Source: Phellopilus nigrolimitatus
Taxonomy: Eukaryota; Basidiomycota; Agaricomycetes; Hymenochaetales; Hymenochaetaceae
Direction of reading: 5' to 3'
Assembly: GCA_021029095.1 (NCBI GenBank)
Contig: JAJOHG010000025.1
Span: 124,001 to 188,000 of the forward strand
DNA: 64,000 bases
In this document: positions 42,873-55,394 of the stretch, piece after piece
Position numbering within the stretch: position 1 is the stretch's first letter
How the letters are laid out: each line of letters opens with the position of its first letter
Notes under the pieces: generated by a model
What the model saw: only the letters and a program-made list of their open reading frames with translations
Told to the model about the DNA's origin: nothing
Database searches by the model: none
Made by a program: the position numbers and the translations under genes

Positions 42873-44292
42873 CTAGACTTGGGTCGACAGGCTCGACGTC
42901 GGAACGCGTTGTATGCATGATGCACGCGCTTTCGAAACAAATTTGAATTTCTTCACTAAAGCTTAGATAAGCCAGCTCGGCAATGTGGCTTTTGGTGGAT
43001 TGAGTGGGTGCCTCGAGGGATATCCAGTATAAAAACCTCAGAGATACTTAAGAGCGGCAGAACTGGTCTGTATTCCGATCATTCTGATTAACACAGTACT
43101 GTATGATATGTTTTGAGTCGCATTGTTTCAGTTTTTGATGTAGGCACAGAAAAGTATGGCTGTGTTATGTATCTTCATCGCATTGGAGATACTAAGATCT
43201 TGTTAGAGTTTAAGTGGGAACTACGATTGCGACTATGAGACATGATAATGAATAGCTTATTATAGAAAATAGGTTGTATTATATGAGGCGAGAGGAGAAG
43301 TAGAAATCGGGCTTGTGGTACGTGGCTTGATTTATAGTAAGAAGAGTAGTGGTGGGACGAAGGTACCGTTGTAACATGAAACACACATGTGAAACCCTTT
43401 GCAACGACATAACCCAATCTGAAAGGAAGTTCTCACCAGAGAATTCCCTACCGCAAACTATCAGAAACCATTTAGACCGTACCTCCGATTCGCGATCTCC
43501 AAAACCCGGTTCTACTGCGCCCAGGTATTCGCTGCATGGACCATGTAATCCGCATCCGCATCCGCACCTGCACAAGTTTATGAAGCTCTGCCTCCATTGC
43601 TGTATTGGCTGTCATTGAGTATACCGGGAAGGATATTACGTGTCCGTAATATGCGAATGGAGGTCATCACTGGCAGGCGCGTGCGGCAGCCACCGGAACC
43701 ACCATGTAGTAATGCTCGAACTGTTTGTGCTGATCAGAACGTAGTAAGATTGTCGTGATTGAGCTATATCCAACTGAGAAAGTGTGTATCATGGTGCGCG
43801 AAGAGTGCTTTGCTCGTTCATTCTTGAATTTAACGCTCAGCACGTCGATGAGTTCTCGGACTTCCTACGGATCATGAGAGCGCCGGAAAATTGGAACTTT
43901 CCATTACTCGCACTTTGTAGCGTGGCTCAGGGGCGCTCAGCGTGCGCGTGTAGAAGAATTGCATTAAATATGTCGTGCGTCGAGACCACGGCAAAATTGG
44001 TATTAAAGACCAAAATTCGAAGGTATAGTCGTATAGCGCCATCAGGAAATCAGGAGTTCAGCGATGAGAAAGACAATTGTTACGGCAAATAGGGGAGGGC
44101 GGGGGAATTATCGTTGTAGATAAAGTCGAGGAAAGTAGGAGAGCGCACTTTAGAGGCATGATTCGGATGAAAAAGAAGATCACTGCCCGGCGCCACCGGG
44201 AAATTCAGGCTCCGCACGCTCGCAGCGCAGCACCATGGCGGCTTTAGCCAGCAGAGTCTAGTATCGAACCTCCTCGGTCGACATCAGCGACG
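42873..44292. other. Spacer with no recognised gene
   Basis: Probable promoter of the DUF6533-type gene on the left and of the HUA1-like gene on the right. A short CCGCATCCGCATCCGCA repeat occurs near 43548-43565. Frames of 60-100 codons on both strands show no family resemblance. Confidence 0.5.
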
Positions 44293-45909
44293 ATGATGAC
44301 GGGGGATGTTGTGAAGCAGAGCTCACGCAATCCCTTCCGAACACCGACGGTGACACCGAGCTCGACAGGCGCAGGTCCGTCTGTCGATGCGGCACCTCCA
44401 GCTAGCGAGCAGACGCTAAACGTTCCGCAGTCACCGCCGCGTTTGGTGACGCCCACAAACGCTTCTCGACACGAAGAAGCCATTCTCAGAGAGAACGCCC
44501 GTCTGCTGACGACATAGTTGCTGACTTGGAGGCGACAACTCTTGAGGACGTCGCGTCGGCAGAGCCCCCGCCGGCGTACACACCTGCGGCGAATCCCTAC
44601 GACGGTGAAGCGACCGTCGAGTATGGTCCGCATAGACCTTTCCACGCCGCACCGGCTGCGCCGCCTCTCCCACGGCAGTTTACGGGCATGTCATATCAGG
44701 GGTCCCACTTCGTTACGCCGCAGACGACAGAGTCGATGCCGATGGCGCCAAATTCGACGGGTGGATGGGGAGAGTATCCTGGGCAGGGAGGAGGAAGGAC
44801 TGGTCCCGGAAGGAATATTAGACCGCCGCCTCGGCATCCATCTGTGAGCGGGAGAGGCATTGAACCGCGAGTAAGTTCTGCACCAGCGCCGTCTTCGAGC
44901 AGGCTTTCCGACTTCGCAAGAGACTTCTACGCCGCAACGCCTGATGATCGCCTGATTGACAGAGAGCCTTCTCCAACCCCTTCAAATGCGTCCTCAGGAG
45001 AGCCGTCGCATCCTGAGCATTTCGAGCGTGTACGTCCACCTGCTGGTACATCGTCCTCGTATGCCCCGCCTACTGGTCCGCCTCCACCTCAGTTTTCCCC
45101 ACCAAACGGACCGCCACCTTCAACAGGACCTGTATCGAACGCCCCGCTTCCGGCATCTCCATACAGGCCGCCGAGCGAACCTCCGACGCCTCGTCCGTCC
45201 AGGATAGCACCTAACCCCGCAGAAGAATGGAAGCCCACGAATTCACCCACTCCTGGCCGTCCGCTGCTGAACAAGGGGCGCTTCCTACTTTATCCTACGG
45301 GCCACGAGTGTCGAAAATGTGATTTGTGTCAATGAATCCGTTTTAGACGATTTTCTAAATTAGATCTTGATTACAGGTCTCAACACAGGTTACAAGAATT
45401 TCGACCCATCGCATCCTTGCCGAAAGTGTTGGGAGAAATATGCGAAGCCATATAGTGGTGCTTATGTCTATGCTCCACGTTCGCAGCAGTCCCAACGGCC
45501 TCTTCCTTCTTTTCGGCCCCCTCATCTCCGGCACGAACACTCCCGGTCGCAGCCATACCTCCCGAACTCTCCTTTGCTTTCTCCAAACTCAAACCTCTCG
45601 CGCTCGCAGTCTGCTTATCGTCCCTGCTCAAGTCCAATTTCGGGACCTCCGGGCGGGTATCCCGGGCGTGCTGTGTCAAATCCTGGCCCTAGCGGTTTCG
45701 CGCCACCGCCTCCACCGCCGATGCAGATACCACCAGTGAATATCGTGCGCGGGCCGCCTCCTCCGGGCTCGATGGTTGTTGGCCCGGGCGACTCGCGCAT
45801 CGGAGGACGCATGTGCTGGCGGTGCGAAGGCTCTGGGACAGTTTCCTTCCTCATTTTTGATGTAATGAACTGTCCGGTCTGTGACGGCCTTGGGAGGACT
45901 TTCCAATGA
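44293..45909 (+). CDS. HUA1-like proline-rich zinc-finger protein
   Basis: Three exons: 44293-44445, 44490-45318, 45377-45909; 504 residues. Starts MMTGDVVKQSSRNPFRTP (an ATG three bases later is equally possible). About 300 residues rich in Pro, Ser and Gly follow, with the short acidic segment SADDIVADLEATTLEDVASA. The core is a Cys module: ECRKC across the second splice junction, then LNTGYKNFDPSHPCRKCWEK. A second module at the end reads MCWRCEGSGTVSF and NCPVCDGLGRTFQ, the CxxCxGxG type also found in type I J-proteins. Yeast Hua1 combines a proline-rich region with a J-protein-like zinc finger and is linked to ubiquitin/endocytic partners; assignment here rests on that layout. The second intron is fixed by phase because it splits a Cys codon (T|GT). 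Confidence 0.75.
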
Positions 45910-46691
45910 GCCAAGTGGGACGCATGCAGTGATTGGTCGTCTTTGTCATTCATAATCTAGAAGTTGTGAGATCGCCCGTGTTGGTTGGGTGTATGGATAG
46001 GGTAATCTGTGTACGTCTGCGTTTTTCACGTTTTCCTTCTGTGTATGCATAGTGGTCGCAGCTCAAATTGACTTTCGGACTTGGTGGCTTCACGGCTCTT
46101 AATGACTTTTTGGTTTTTACTAAGAGCTGTAGATTGTACCTCGCACTACTCGCGGATATTGCAATCGTGTTGTATCATACATGACTTGGTCCCGACGACC
46201 TTGAATTCCTCTATGCAAATTATTCAGTTCAAGATCATCGGGTACCTTCAAGTTTCAATTTCTCGGGGGAAAGTCCAAACTAAGCGACACGCGCTGTGCT
46301 TCTTGTAAAATTTGGCCGTGCGTCTCCTCGCCGACACGGCGCGCAGTGGCGCACAGCATTTCCAATGCTGGTCGATGCAAAGCAAGCGGTGCTGGCGCGC
46401 AAACTAGCCCACGCGACAAAAGTACTTTGGAGACTCATGGCTATTTTTGGAGAACACTTGTCCCTGACCGGCATCCCCGATATTGATCAAACGCAATGTA
46501 CTTTGCGCGTGCTATGCTCTTATGTTCATGAGCACTCTGGCCAGGTTGTATAAAGACCCGCCAGTATTGCGCTTGTTTGCATCTTTCTCTGGTTCACTTA
46601 TTTCTGTCCCTCGTATTCTTTGCTCCTTTGCGCCATCCAAGTTGTCTTCCGCACTCCCGCGGTCTATTAGCTGCAATCTTAAGCAATAGAG
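45910..46691. other. Spacer between the HUA1-like and Rds1-like genes
   Basis: No protein-like reading. It includes the 3' end of the HUA1-like transcript and the Rds1-like promoter; a pyrimidine-rich leader precedes the ATG at 46692. No clear TATA box. Confidence 0.5.
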
Positions 46692-47861
46692 ATGAAGGCC
46701 ATCCTCGGTATTGCGGCAGTGCTCGCTGTGGTGACCAAGTGCGCGGCGCTCCCAATCAAGCGCGCGTCCAGCATTCCGATTACTGGCAAGTCCTACTTCA
46801 ACCATCGTTTTCAAAATTGATATCAACGTATAACACTAGATACTGTCATTCTCAACTTTGCGCTGACGCTCGAGCACCTGGAGGTCGCGTTCTATCAGGA
46901 GGGACTAGCCAAATTCGATGAAGCTGCGTTCGAGGCTGCGGGCCTCCCCCCGTTCGCGCGTGGGCGATTCGAGCAGATCAGCGTAAACGAGCAGACACAC
47001 GAGCGCGTCCTCACGGAAATTCTCGGGCCCAACGCCACCCAGGCCTGCACGTACTCATTGTACGTTCTGATATTTTATATGCAATTGCGAGTATGGAGGC
47101 TGATAATCGAGTCTTCTAGCCCTCTCTCCGACCCCAAGGCATTTGCGGCTATGAGCGCCATATTTGAGGGTGTCGGGACGGCCGCATACACGGGAGCAGC
47201 GAACCTTCTGTCAGACCCGACGCACGTCACTGAGGCAGCTTCTATTCTTGCTACCGAGTGAGTGTCTTCCTGCATTTTCAAACCATGTATGGGCCGTCTT
47301 ACGTTGCATCCCAGGGCTCGCCAAGCTGCATGGGTGGAGTCAGCAGTCAACAAGGAAAATCCTTGGTCGACTCCTTTCGAAGTGAGTAATCATAGCCTTC
47401 ACATTCAGGACCTGAAATAGGCGCTTATATGGTAACGCAATGTGTAGACTCCGTTGGACATGAACCAAGCATTCTCTCTCGCCGCCGGATTTATCGTATC
47501 CTGTCCGTCGACGAACCCCGTCTTGCCTGCGATGGCCTTCCCCGTTCTCAACGTCACAAGTCCGTCCTATGCCGCAGGGGATATTCTCACCCTTTCATTC
47601 AACCGCACCGCCGCCGGCGCTGCCCCGAGCAATGAGTCTACCCAGCTCTTCCTCTCGCTCCTGACGGGCCTTGGGAAGATTTTCCTGCCGGTCTATAACG
47701 CCGGCGGCGACAACTGGTCGACGACACTACCCGAGGGCCTGAAAGGTACGGTGTATGCACTGGTGACTAACAGCAATATGACTGCGACGGACTCAGACAC
47801 TGTGGCGGGTGTGGCGGCTCTTCAGTTCCCCTTCAATTCGCAGGCACCCGAAAACTCATGA
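46692..47861 (+). CDS. Rds1-like secreted ferritin-domain protein
   Basis: Five exons: 46692-46785, 46840-47059, 47120-47257, 47316-47381, 47448-47861; about 310 residues. A signal peptide is visible (MKAILGIAAVLAVVTKCAAL). The ferritin-like four-helix domain follows: DTVILNFALTLEHLEVAFYQ (LEHLE supplies the Glu/His typical of the fold), NEQTHERVLTEIL, FAAMSAIFEGVGTAAYTGAA and ATEARQAAWVESAVNKENPW. A C-terminal beta-type region has several N-glycosylation sites (NVTS, NRTA, NESTQ, NWST). This architecture matches Rds1-type proteins, which in fission yeast respond to stress and nutrient change; the biochemical role is not known. The first intron uses a GC donor in perfect consensus (G|GCAAGT), forced by the conserved TDTVILNF junction. 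Confidence 0.85.
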
Positions 47862-48486
47862 TATAATTGGACTTGCCTTTGTTTTTGTACTTCTGAGTTG
47901 TATGTCGTGAATGGACGTTTCTCTTGTGTAGTGTTAGCTCTCGTTAGCGTCTCCTGGTTTTCATGATCTATTTTGTATAATTAATTCTTTTCCGGACCAC
48001 AACAGGATAGTATGCCTTTCCACCTAACTGTGCATATAAAGCGTATAATTAATTCATGTAATGCTTGCTACACGCACCTTATATTGCTTTTTAATCATGA
48101 TTTTGGCTGACCGTCGAACGATCGCGTCGGTCTCAGAAATAAAGCGGAGTTTCTGCCAATTCTAGCTTACATAATCTCGTATAGATTTGTCGGTCTTAGG
48201 ATTATATATATTTTATGCGATTACACTAAAGGTAGAAATTTCAAGCTTGTGTATACTACCTTTCAGAGTAGAAGAATGCACAACAAGATCGATAGTCGGA
48301 CCAAGTAAAGCGAAGAATATTCAAGGAGAAAGAAGTGAAAAGCAGATAAAATACACGGAACCGTAAAAGTGGTGAAACATAAACCGCGAAAAGAAAATAC
48401 AGCGGTCTTGCAGATATGAGAAAGCGGAAAAGGTGAATCGACGTTGCGATGAGCTTCAAATGTGTATGACATCCGGACTAGAACCG
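47862..48486. other. Intergenic region between convergent genes
   Basis: AT-rich; it holds the 3' ends of the Rds1-like (plus) and DNAJC7-like (minus) genes. Nothing else recognised. Confidence 0.5.
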
Positions 48487-50528
48487 CTAGATGTGGAAGC
48501 TCTGTGACGAACGACTCGGGCCACCGCCCGAGTGGAAGCTGAAGCCACCCGCCCGCCCACCACCAAACCCGCCACTGCTGAATCCTCCGCCGCCGCCGCC
48601 GAACTGCATGAAGATGTTCGCGAGGTCGTTCGGGTCTACGCCGCCGCCACCGAAGCCGTTCATCCCCCCGCCCGACTCCATGCTCCCGTCCTCTTCGCCG
48701 CCCAGGTCATACCGCTCGCGGCGCCGCGGGTCCGATAGAACGGTATGCGCCTCGACAACGAGCTTAAACTTCTCCTCGTCGCCGCCCTTATCCGGGTGGT
48801 GCTTCAGGCTCTCGCGTCGGTAGCCCTTCTTGATGTCCGCCTCACTACAGTCTCGCGCAACGCCTAGAGTGACGTGATGGTGAATGGTTCAATATTTGAA
48901 TGCTTGTATTGCAGGATAGCAAGACGATGACGTACCGAGGATCTTGTAGTAATCTTTCATCTTGCTCCGCTTGAGCGCAGCCTCGGCTTTTTTTAGCTCG
49001 GTCTGCAATGCGCGCTGTTCCGCAGTGCTTCCATCCATGCCTGCCTGCTCAAGCGCAGCCTTGAAATCCGCGACTGAAGATTCGTATTGCTCGAGGTGCA
49101 AGTTTATGCGTGCTCGTGTACGCAGCGCCTTGAAGGACGCAGGGTAGAGCTCGAGTGAGGCGGTGATGTCAGTGAGGGCATCCTGGTGTTTCTCGAGCTA
49201 TGATTGATGTAAGCAAACGAAGAAAATGAATGAAGGAAGCCTGTACTTTGAGTAATGAAGTCGCTCGGTTTGATAGAAGTGTTGCCCGTATTTGACCGCC
49301 CTTGCCTTCCTCTTCACGATTTCCAATGGCCTACATGATGAGCACAGCTTATTATTGCATGCGCTAACCCAAAGTCTATCACAAACCTCTAATGCCTCTG
49401 TGTACTTATCGACAGCGGTTTGCCATTGATCTGCCTTGAAGTAGCTGTTTCCTTCTTCTTTCAGCCGGTCGACAGCTTTTACCCTCTGTCGAAGCTTCTT
49501 GGCGCGCGCGTTGTCCGGATCCAGGCGGAGCGCCGACATCGCATGCTGTAATGCCCCAGGTAATTTTGCAGCCAGGAAAAGAACAAGTCCACGAAGAGCT
49601 ACGACGTCCGCCGAGTTTGTGTCCAACCGTAGAGCGTCACTGGAACAATCTTAGCGTGCACCTCAATAAAAAATAAAATAAAAATTACTTTGCAGCAATA
49701 TTTGCCGCGTCCCAGTTCCCTCTGGCCAATTCGAGCTCAATCCGCCAACAACGCCACTCGGACGGGGCATCGCCCGCCTCGCCCTCGATTGCCTGTACGC
49801 ACTTGTCAAGCGCCAGTCGCGCCATCGCCCAATCCTTCTTCGTCCTCGCGCCCTCGAAATTCCGTAAGTGTGCCTCAAGCTCGAGCACCTTCGCCTGCAG
49901 CTGTTTCGCCGCAGCATTCCCCGGATCGAGCGCGAGTGCCTCACGCAGGACGGAGAGGGCGGGTGTGGGCGAGCCGACGGCGAGCTGGCAGCGTGCGAGA
50001 CGGATGAGAGTTTTTGGAGAGGGGCTGTCTGCTTGGAGCGTTGCGGCTTTCTGGCAGTCCGCGAGCGCGGGCTTGAAACGCTTCAGGGCCATGTACGACG
50101 CGGCGCGATTTGTGAGATAAGTAGCTTCGGTCGGTTGTTGATCTGTAGCACAGTCTCGAACGTCAGCCGTATCGTTTTAGAATAAAGCAAGCAGCTACAG
50201 ACCGATTGCCTGCGAATATAGGTCGATCGCGTTGTCATAAAGCTTCTCCCGGAATGCAACATTACCCTCCTCCTTCAGCTGCTCTCCGCGCTCCGTGTTG
50301 TCAATCGGTGAATCTGGCACTGGTGTGTGAGATCCTGAGGCCTGCCCCTCCTCTGGCAGTTCTGTCTCCTGCGCAGACGATGTATCGACGTCCATCCTTG
50401 GGCTGAAATTCAGCTCGTCTACTCGGTTCGTGGCTGTTTAATAACACGGACCTCTCAGCTCCATTTGCGTTAGCGTTTGTCGCACTTTGCGACTTTTTCT
50501 TCGCCGACTTGTTTTTCTTTGCGGCCAT
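48487..50528 (-). CDS. DNAJC7-type co-chaperone (TPR repeats plus J domain)
   Basis: Seven exons on the minus strand: 50528-50452, 50402-50203, 50142-49689, 49639-49387, 49330-49247, 49197-48936, 48863-48487. A lysine-rich start (MAAKKNKSAKKKSQ) is followed by an acidic linker and a long TPR array: GEQLKEEGNVAFREKLYDNA, ATYLTNRAASYMALKRFKPA, LIRLARCQLAVGSPTPALSV, VDRLKEEGNSYFKADQWQTA, LLSNRATSLLK and others. The J domain (DYYKILGVARDCSEADIKKG, then KHHPDKGG with the HPD needed to stimulate Hsp70 ATPase) is followed by a Gly/Phe-rich tail ending SSQSFHI. TPR/J proteins of this class shuttle clients between Hsp70 and Hsp90 in the cytosol. All junctions keep phase and no damage is seen. A later Met (MDVDTSSAQE) could serve if the first intron is wrong. 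Confidence 0.9.
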
Positions 50529-50914
50529 CGTCGTCGACAAATAAATGGAGTTGACTATAGCGGCACAAGACCCGAGCCTGTTTTCCCACGAGTTCTTACT
50601 AGAAGGTACTGGCGACTTCTGCAACTGTTTGTCTTTCGTCTTCTTCACGTTTTCTTTTTCCTTATAGATTTGGTTCGTTAACGATCCCGAAGATAAAGTC
50701 CCGGAACTGCTATGACTATCGTTCATGAGGGCGATATTTTTACCTACGAATTTCCGGTCGGAGCGTCCGCTGGTCATGCTGGCGGTAACAACTTCTGCAG
50801 TCCACATGTCTAGTCAACTTCCGGCTCAGCTGTCCTTCAGCTTATCTCCGTAACTTTAGCTACGGGTTTCTATAAAAGATTTGGCTTTGGATAGTTTCTG
50901 CAAGACTCGGAGTC
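50529..50914. promoter_or_regulatory. Divergent promoter of the DNAJC7-type and S28 peptidase genes
   Basis: 386 bases between the two start codons. TATAAAAG at 50871-50878 lies 44 bases upstream of the peptidase ATG and fits a TATA box with a very short leader. No matching element is evident for the minus-strand gene, and no heat-shock element array was recognised. Confidence 0.6.
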
Positions 50915-53064
50915 ATGCATTTGTATTCCTTCGCTTCGATATTGGCTTGGGCCTCCGTCTGTCTCGCTACCTGGCGACCTTTCCGCGCTCCTCGACTTAG
51001 GATTCAAGAGTATCTACTACCAATTTCAAGGTATGAGAACGTGACAGAAGCCAATGCTGCTCTGTTCATCGATGCAAGTATCGGTCAAATTCTCCGCCAC
51101 TCAGTTGACCCGACTTGAACGAACACACTGGCAGATGCCGCTTGATCACTTCGGGAATTCGACGGAAACGTTCAAAAATCGCTACTGGATCAATGATACA
51201 TACTACGAGCCTGGAGGACCCGTCTTTAGTAAGCAACACTTTGTCTGTCACTCGGAGAGAATCAAACATAGATATCAGTTTTCGACTCTGGGGAGCAAAA
51301 CGCAGAGCCTTTGCTACCATATTATTTACAGGTAACTGTGCACTGTGGCCTATACGATTCGCCTTGGATGTTTGCTTACTATATGGAGTTTAGGAATACC
51401 ACGGCCTTTCTGCCACCATGCGCCTAGCGAAGCGATACAAGGGCACGGCTATTTTATGGGAACATCGGTTTTACGGAGCCTCGCTCCCCTTCCCAGTGAA
51501 TGTAGGTTTCGCTTAGTCTCGGTTGAATAGTCACGAGAAATGATGCTTAAGGCCTTGCAAAGGAAAATACGACTTTCAATCAATGGAAATACCTAACAAC
51601 AGAGCAAGCGCTCGAGGACGTCGTTTTCTTCGCAAACTCCTTCCCAAGCAACGCGTCCGCGTCTACTGATCAGCTCGCCTTACACCCATCTGTCACGCCC
51701 TGGGTCTGGCTCGGCGGGTCCTACCCGGGTGTCCGCGGTACGTTCATGCGCGTGCGGAACCCAGAGGTGATCTTCGCGGTGTGGGCGTCCTCCGCGCCCG
51801 TGCACGCGCAAGTCGACATGGCTGCGTACTACAAGGCAGCTGAGCGCTCGCTCACGCGAAACTGCTCCGCAGACTGGGTCGCTGTGACAAAGTACGTCGA
51901 CGACGTACTCGGCGGAGCGAACGAGACGCTGGCAACGGACGTGAAGTTCGCACTGGAGTTCGCGCGGCTGAGTGGGACTGGCGGGAATACGACGTTGGCG
52001 ATGAATTTGACGAGAGACCAGGCGGCAAATCTGAGTAATGTGGATGCTGCGAGTATCTTGATGGATCCCTTGGATTTCTATCAGGTGCGTCCTGCAGTGC
52101 GCCTCTCCAAACCCTAACTAAAGTCAGCCTTCAGTATTACGGATTCAACGCCTCTGTCCTTCCGTTTTGCAACCTCCTCGAAACAGATAATTTCACCGTC
52201 AATCCCTTAGAGTTTGGAATCGCTGCAACCCACGGTGTCCAGTCGGCCTTCAACGCATTCACTACCGCACTCGCTGAACTCGACTACGACTCTATTCCTG
52301 GAAGCCCCAATGACCCTGTTACAGATATGTCATGGATGTGGCAATACTGCTCTGAGTACGGTGCGCTCTTTTTGCTATTTTGAACCTTAGAAATACATCA
52401 AACTACTAAACTCACCCGCGAATGCAGGATTTTACCAGCGCGGAGATCCGAACAACTCTCTTTCGATTGAAACGTCTTTCCGCTCACTCGACCTCTTCCA
52501 GGCCGAGTGCAACTCAACGTTCCCGGAGGGATTGCCTGCATCTCCAGCGGTGGATCATATCAATAAGTACGGGAGCTGGGAGATGACGCCTTCGAATGTG
52601 TTATTCGCGAACGGTGAATGTAGGTTAAAGCCAGAAATGAGACGCTGGAAGACGGCGCTGAATTGTTGTCTCAGTTGATCCATGGAGAACGATGGGCCTT
52701 GCGTCCATCGAGTCGAACTCGCCGCAAAGACAACCCTCGCTCTCTATACCAGAGTACGCAAGTCTGCTTCACTTCTAATTTATTTTTTGTCCTGACTGAC
52801 TTGACGACCCACTTCCTACTTTCTTCCAGATGTAACACTGCACCGGACTTTCCATCTTTCTTCGGCCTTACATATGCAAACATGGTGCACGTTTCGGACA
52901 TGCGCGTTCTCCTCACACCCGACGCGAACCACACAGACTTCAAGACCGTCGGGTTCTACAGCCCGGTGTCACCCGAGCCTTTCTATGCGGGCATCGGCCT
53001 TTTCCAGCTGGCGCTGGATGAGTGGCTACCTTGCTTTCAATCTGAAGGGGAGACACATAACTGA
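50915..53064 (+). CDS. Secreted serine peptidase, family S28
   Basis: Nine-exon model: 50915-51040, 51105-51228, 51279-51331, 51394-51501, 51563-52084, 52135-52360, 52428-52613, 52675-52753, 52830-53064. Signal peptide MHLYSFASILAWASVCLA. Family S28 enzymes (related to lysosomal Pro-X carboxypeptidase) cleave after proline at acidic pH. The catalytic Ser is in WLGGSYPGVRGTF, preceded by WEHRFYGASLPFP and LTTEQALEDVVFFA. The Asp lies in FANGVDPWRTMGLAS and the His in MVHVSDMRVLL. Many N-glycosylation sites (NSTE, NDT, NTTF, NASA, NETL) support secretion. The first intron (GTGACA donor) is inferred only from frame; the other junctions have good consensus. The protein ends CFQSEGETHN. A role in extracellular protein degradation is likely. 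Confidence 0.85.
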
Positions 53065-53569
53065 AGTCCTAGAGTTCAAATTTGAACTGTAAATTTGCCC
53101 CTATCTTGTGTAATTTGGCTATTCAATCAAAGAACGTACTTCGGCTGAGAATCGCACAAGCCAGCGGGCCCGCTTTACGGCCCTGTGAATGAGCTTCCGC
53201 CTTCTTGCTTCTCGTTCCTTACACCGTGGGGGAAATAACTTGATGTTGTATTCGACTGTCTGCCCTGTCTTCTCGACGTCATTTCCTATTTGAATGAAAT
53301 CCGGAAGGATCTACTGCATCTGCGATATCGGTGCAACGTGCGTATTTGTGCTAGCGCTCAGAAAATGATCTCAGAGGATGTAATGGTGAATTATGCGTCG
53401 CTTAATCTCCCTCGCACGAATCATCTTTCAGACTCACGCATTTCTGCCGTGCGCACACGAGTTTTTCTCTTCTCAAAGGAACCAGATAGCCGCTATAAAG
53501 GCGAGCAATCGAGGAAACAAGATGATGTCAACTCCGAAAGGACTCGCATGAAACGATCCTCCTGCGATC
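53065..53569. promoter_or_regulatory. Upstream region of monooxygenase copy g
   Basis: Includes a TATA box TATAAAG at 53494-53500, 70-76 bases before the ATG. It does not share the conserved promoter block or palindromic element of copies b-e, so copy g is likely regulated differently. Confidence 0.55.
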
Positions 53570-55394
53570 ATGGCGAGTTCAAAGTTTACCGTTGCCATTT
53601 GGTACGTTCTTTTTTCAACGTATTCACACTTCATAAATCTCTCCTCAGCGGGGGCGGGATTGCAGGACTTACAGCTGCCATCGCTTTATCACGTCTCTCT
53701 TCCGAGAAAAAGGACATACGTATCGACCTATATGAATCAGCGCCAACCTTCAACGAGATCGGCGCCGGCGTGGGTATGTACAGACGTCCCTGGAAGGTGA
53801 TGAAAGCCTTGGGGCTCGACTCCGAGCTCAGGAAACTCGCTGAAGTCCCGGATTCTGAGGATGAACTGCGTGAGTATCCATGACTAGAAACATAAGCTAT
53901 TCCAGAGTTCTAAACGTTTAATGTTCTGAAAGAGTTTATGTTCGAGATGCGCAAGGCCGACCAGAAGAATGGTATTTCTTTCTGTCACATGGAGATCCCT
54001 AGTATGTACTGAGCAAATGGTTTTTCGCGTCATTTTCTGACCTTTGTCTCTATCCAGTGGGTTTACTCTCCTTTCACAGGGCTGACTATCAGCGCTCCCT
54101 CGTGGAACTTCTCGACCCATCTACGGTAACCGCGCACTTCTCCAAGCGCCTCATTTCGTACTGTTTGCCCCCTGCGTCGTCCCCACTCGCGCCCATCACT
54201 CTTGAATTCAAGGATGGCTCTACCGCACACTGTGATGTCCTTGTAGGCGCAGACGGCATTCACTCTGCCACGCGGCATACGTTGCTTGAACTCGCCGCGC
54301 GAGAGCTTGAAGAGAAAGGCACAGACGAAGCGACGAAAACGGCGAAGATGTTGAAAGGCCCTGGGATGTACTACCCGGTCTGGGCTGGGTCTGTCGCGTT
54401 CCGTGCGGTTATTCCGCGCGAGAAACTGAAGGCGGTGAACCCGCAGCACAGAGCTCTATATACCCCACTCAACGTGTGTTGTTGGCCTTTAACGCATTTT
54501 GTTTTTACTTAATTGCCCCCATCTGCTCCGGTATCGTGTAGCTCATGGGCAAGAACAAGGTGCGACAAGAACTACGTCCAGCCGAGATAGGAACTCATAC
54601 AATTTCACCTCACAACAGTGTATCATTGTGTACCCCATCTCCCGCGGCCTGCTTCTCAACGTCGTCGCATCAGTCTTACAGCCGGACAAGGAAGGAACCA
54701 TTTTTGAGGGTCCGTGGGTTAGCGAGGCAAGTAAGGAAGAACTTCTCGAGCAGTATAAAGGTTGGGAAGACGAAGCTCAGCAGATCCTTCAGGTGCAAGG
54801 CCATTACATTTTCCTGCCATTTGATCGTACTGAAGACGGAGTCCTACTTATTAAATGTTCTTAGTGCATGGAGAAACCTTCACGCTGGGCGATAAACACT
54901 CTTCAAGGTCTCTTGATTAGCACGCATAATCGTGTAGCTCTCGTGGGAGACGCGGTCTGTCTCCTTCCCTCTTGCAAAATAATAATATATTAAATTGAAT
55001 GTTATGTTCTATGGTGCGCAGGCGCACGCTATGACACCATATCAAGGCTCTGGCGCAGGCCAAGCTATAGAGGACGCCTACATCCTCGCTGCACTTCTGA
55101 CGCATCCGCTCGCGACACTCCCGACGCTTTACGCGTCCCTCAAGATCTACGAGGCTATCCGCTTACCGCACGGCAACGAGGTGCAGCTGCGCTCAAGACG
55201 TAACGGAATGTTGTATATGAGGAGCCATGACAATGCGGATGGTGAAAACGGTACCGTGACTAGTAGATGAGCGGCTGAGAGTACTTGGACAGACGATTAT
55301 TGATAACTGGAAATGGGCATGGGAGACGGATTTGGAGCCGGATCGTGTAAGAGCGGAGCAGATGCTCGAGGATCACGTTTGTAAAGGGAGGTAG
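53570..55394 (+). CDS. FAD-dependent monooxygenase copy g, C-terminal frameshift
   Basis: Same eight-exon architecture as the array: 53570-53601, 53649-53869, 53933-54001, 54058-54473, 54542-54559, 54619-54792, 54865-54954, 55022 onward. Motifs are complete: AICGGGIAGLTAAIALSRLS, EIGAGVGMYRRPWKVMKALG, GADGIHSATRH, micro-exon LMGKNK, VALVGDAAHAMTPYQGSGAG. Translation stops at 55270 after ENGTVTSR (about 422 residues). In the next frame the expected tail continues to 55394 (RLRVLGQTIIDNWKWAWETD, then EDHVCKGR). One extra base near 55262 thus removes about 40 residues beyond the catalytic fold, so the shortened enzyme might still work. It is more diverged from copies a-e, indicating an older split. 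Confidence 0.75.
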
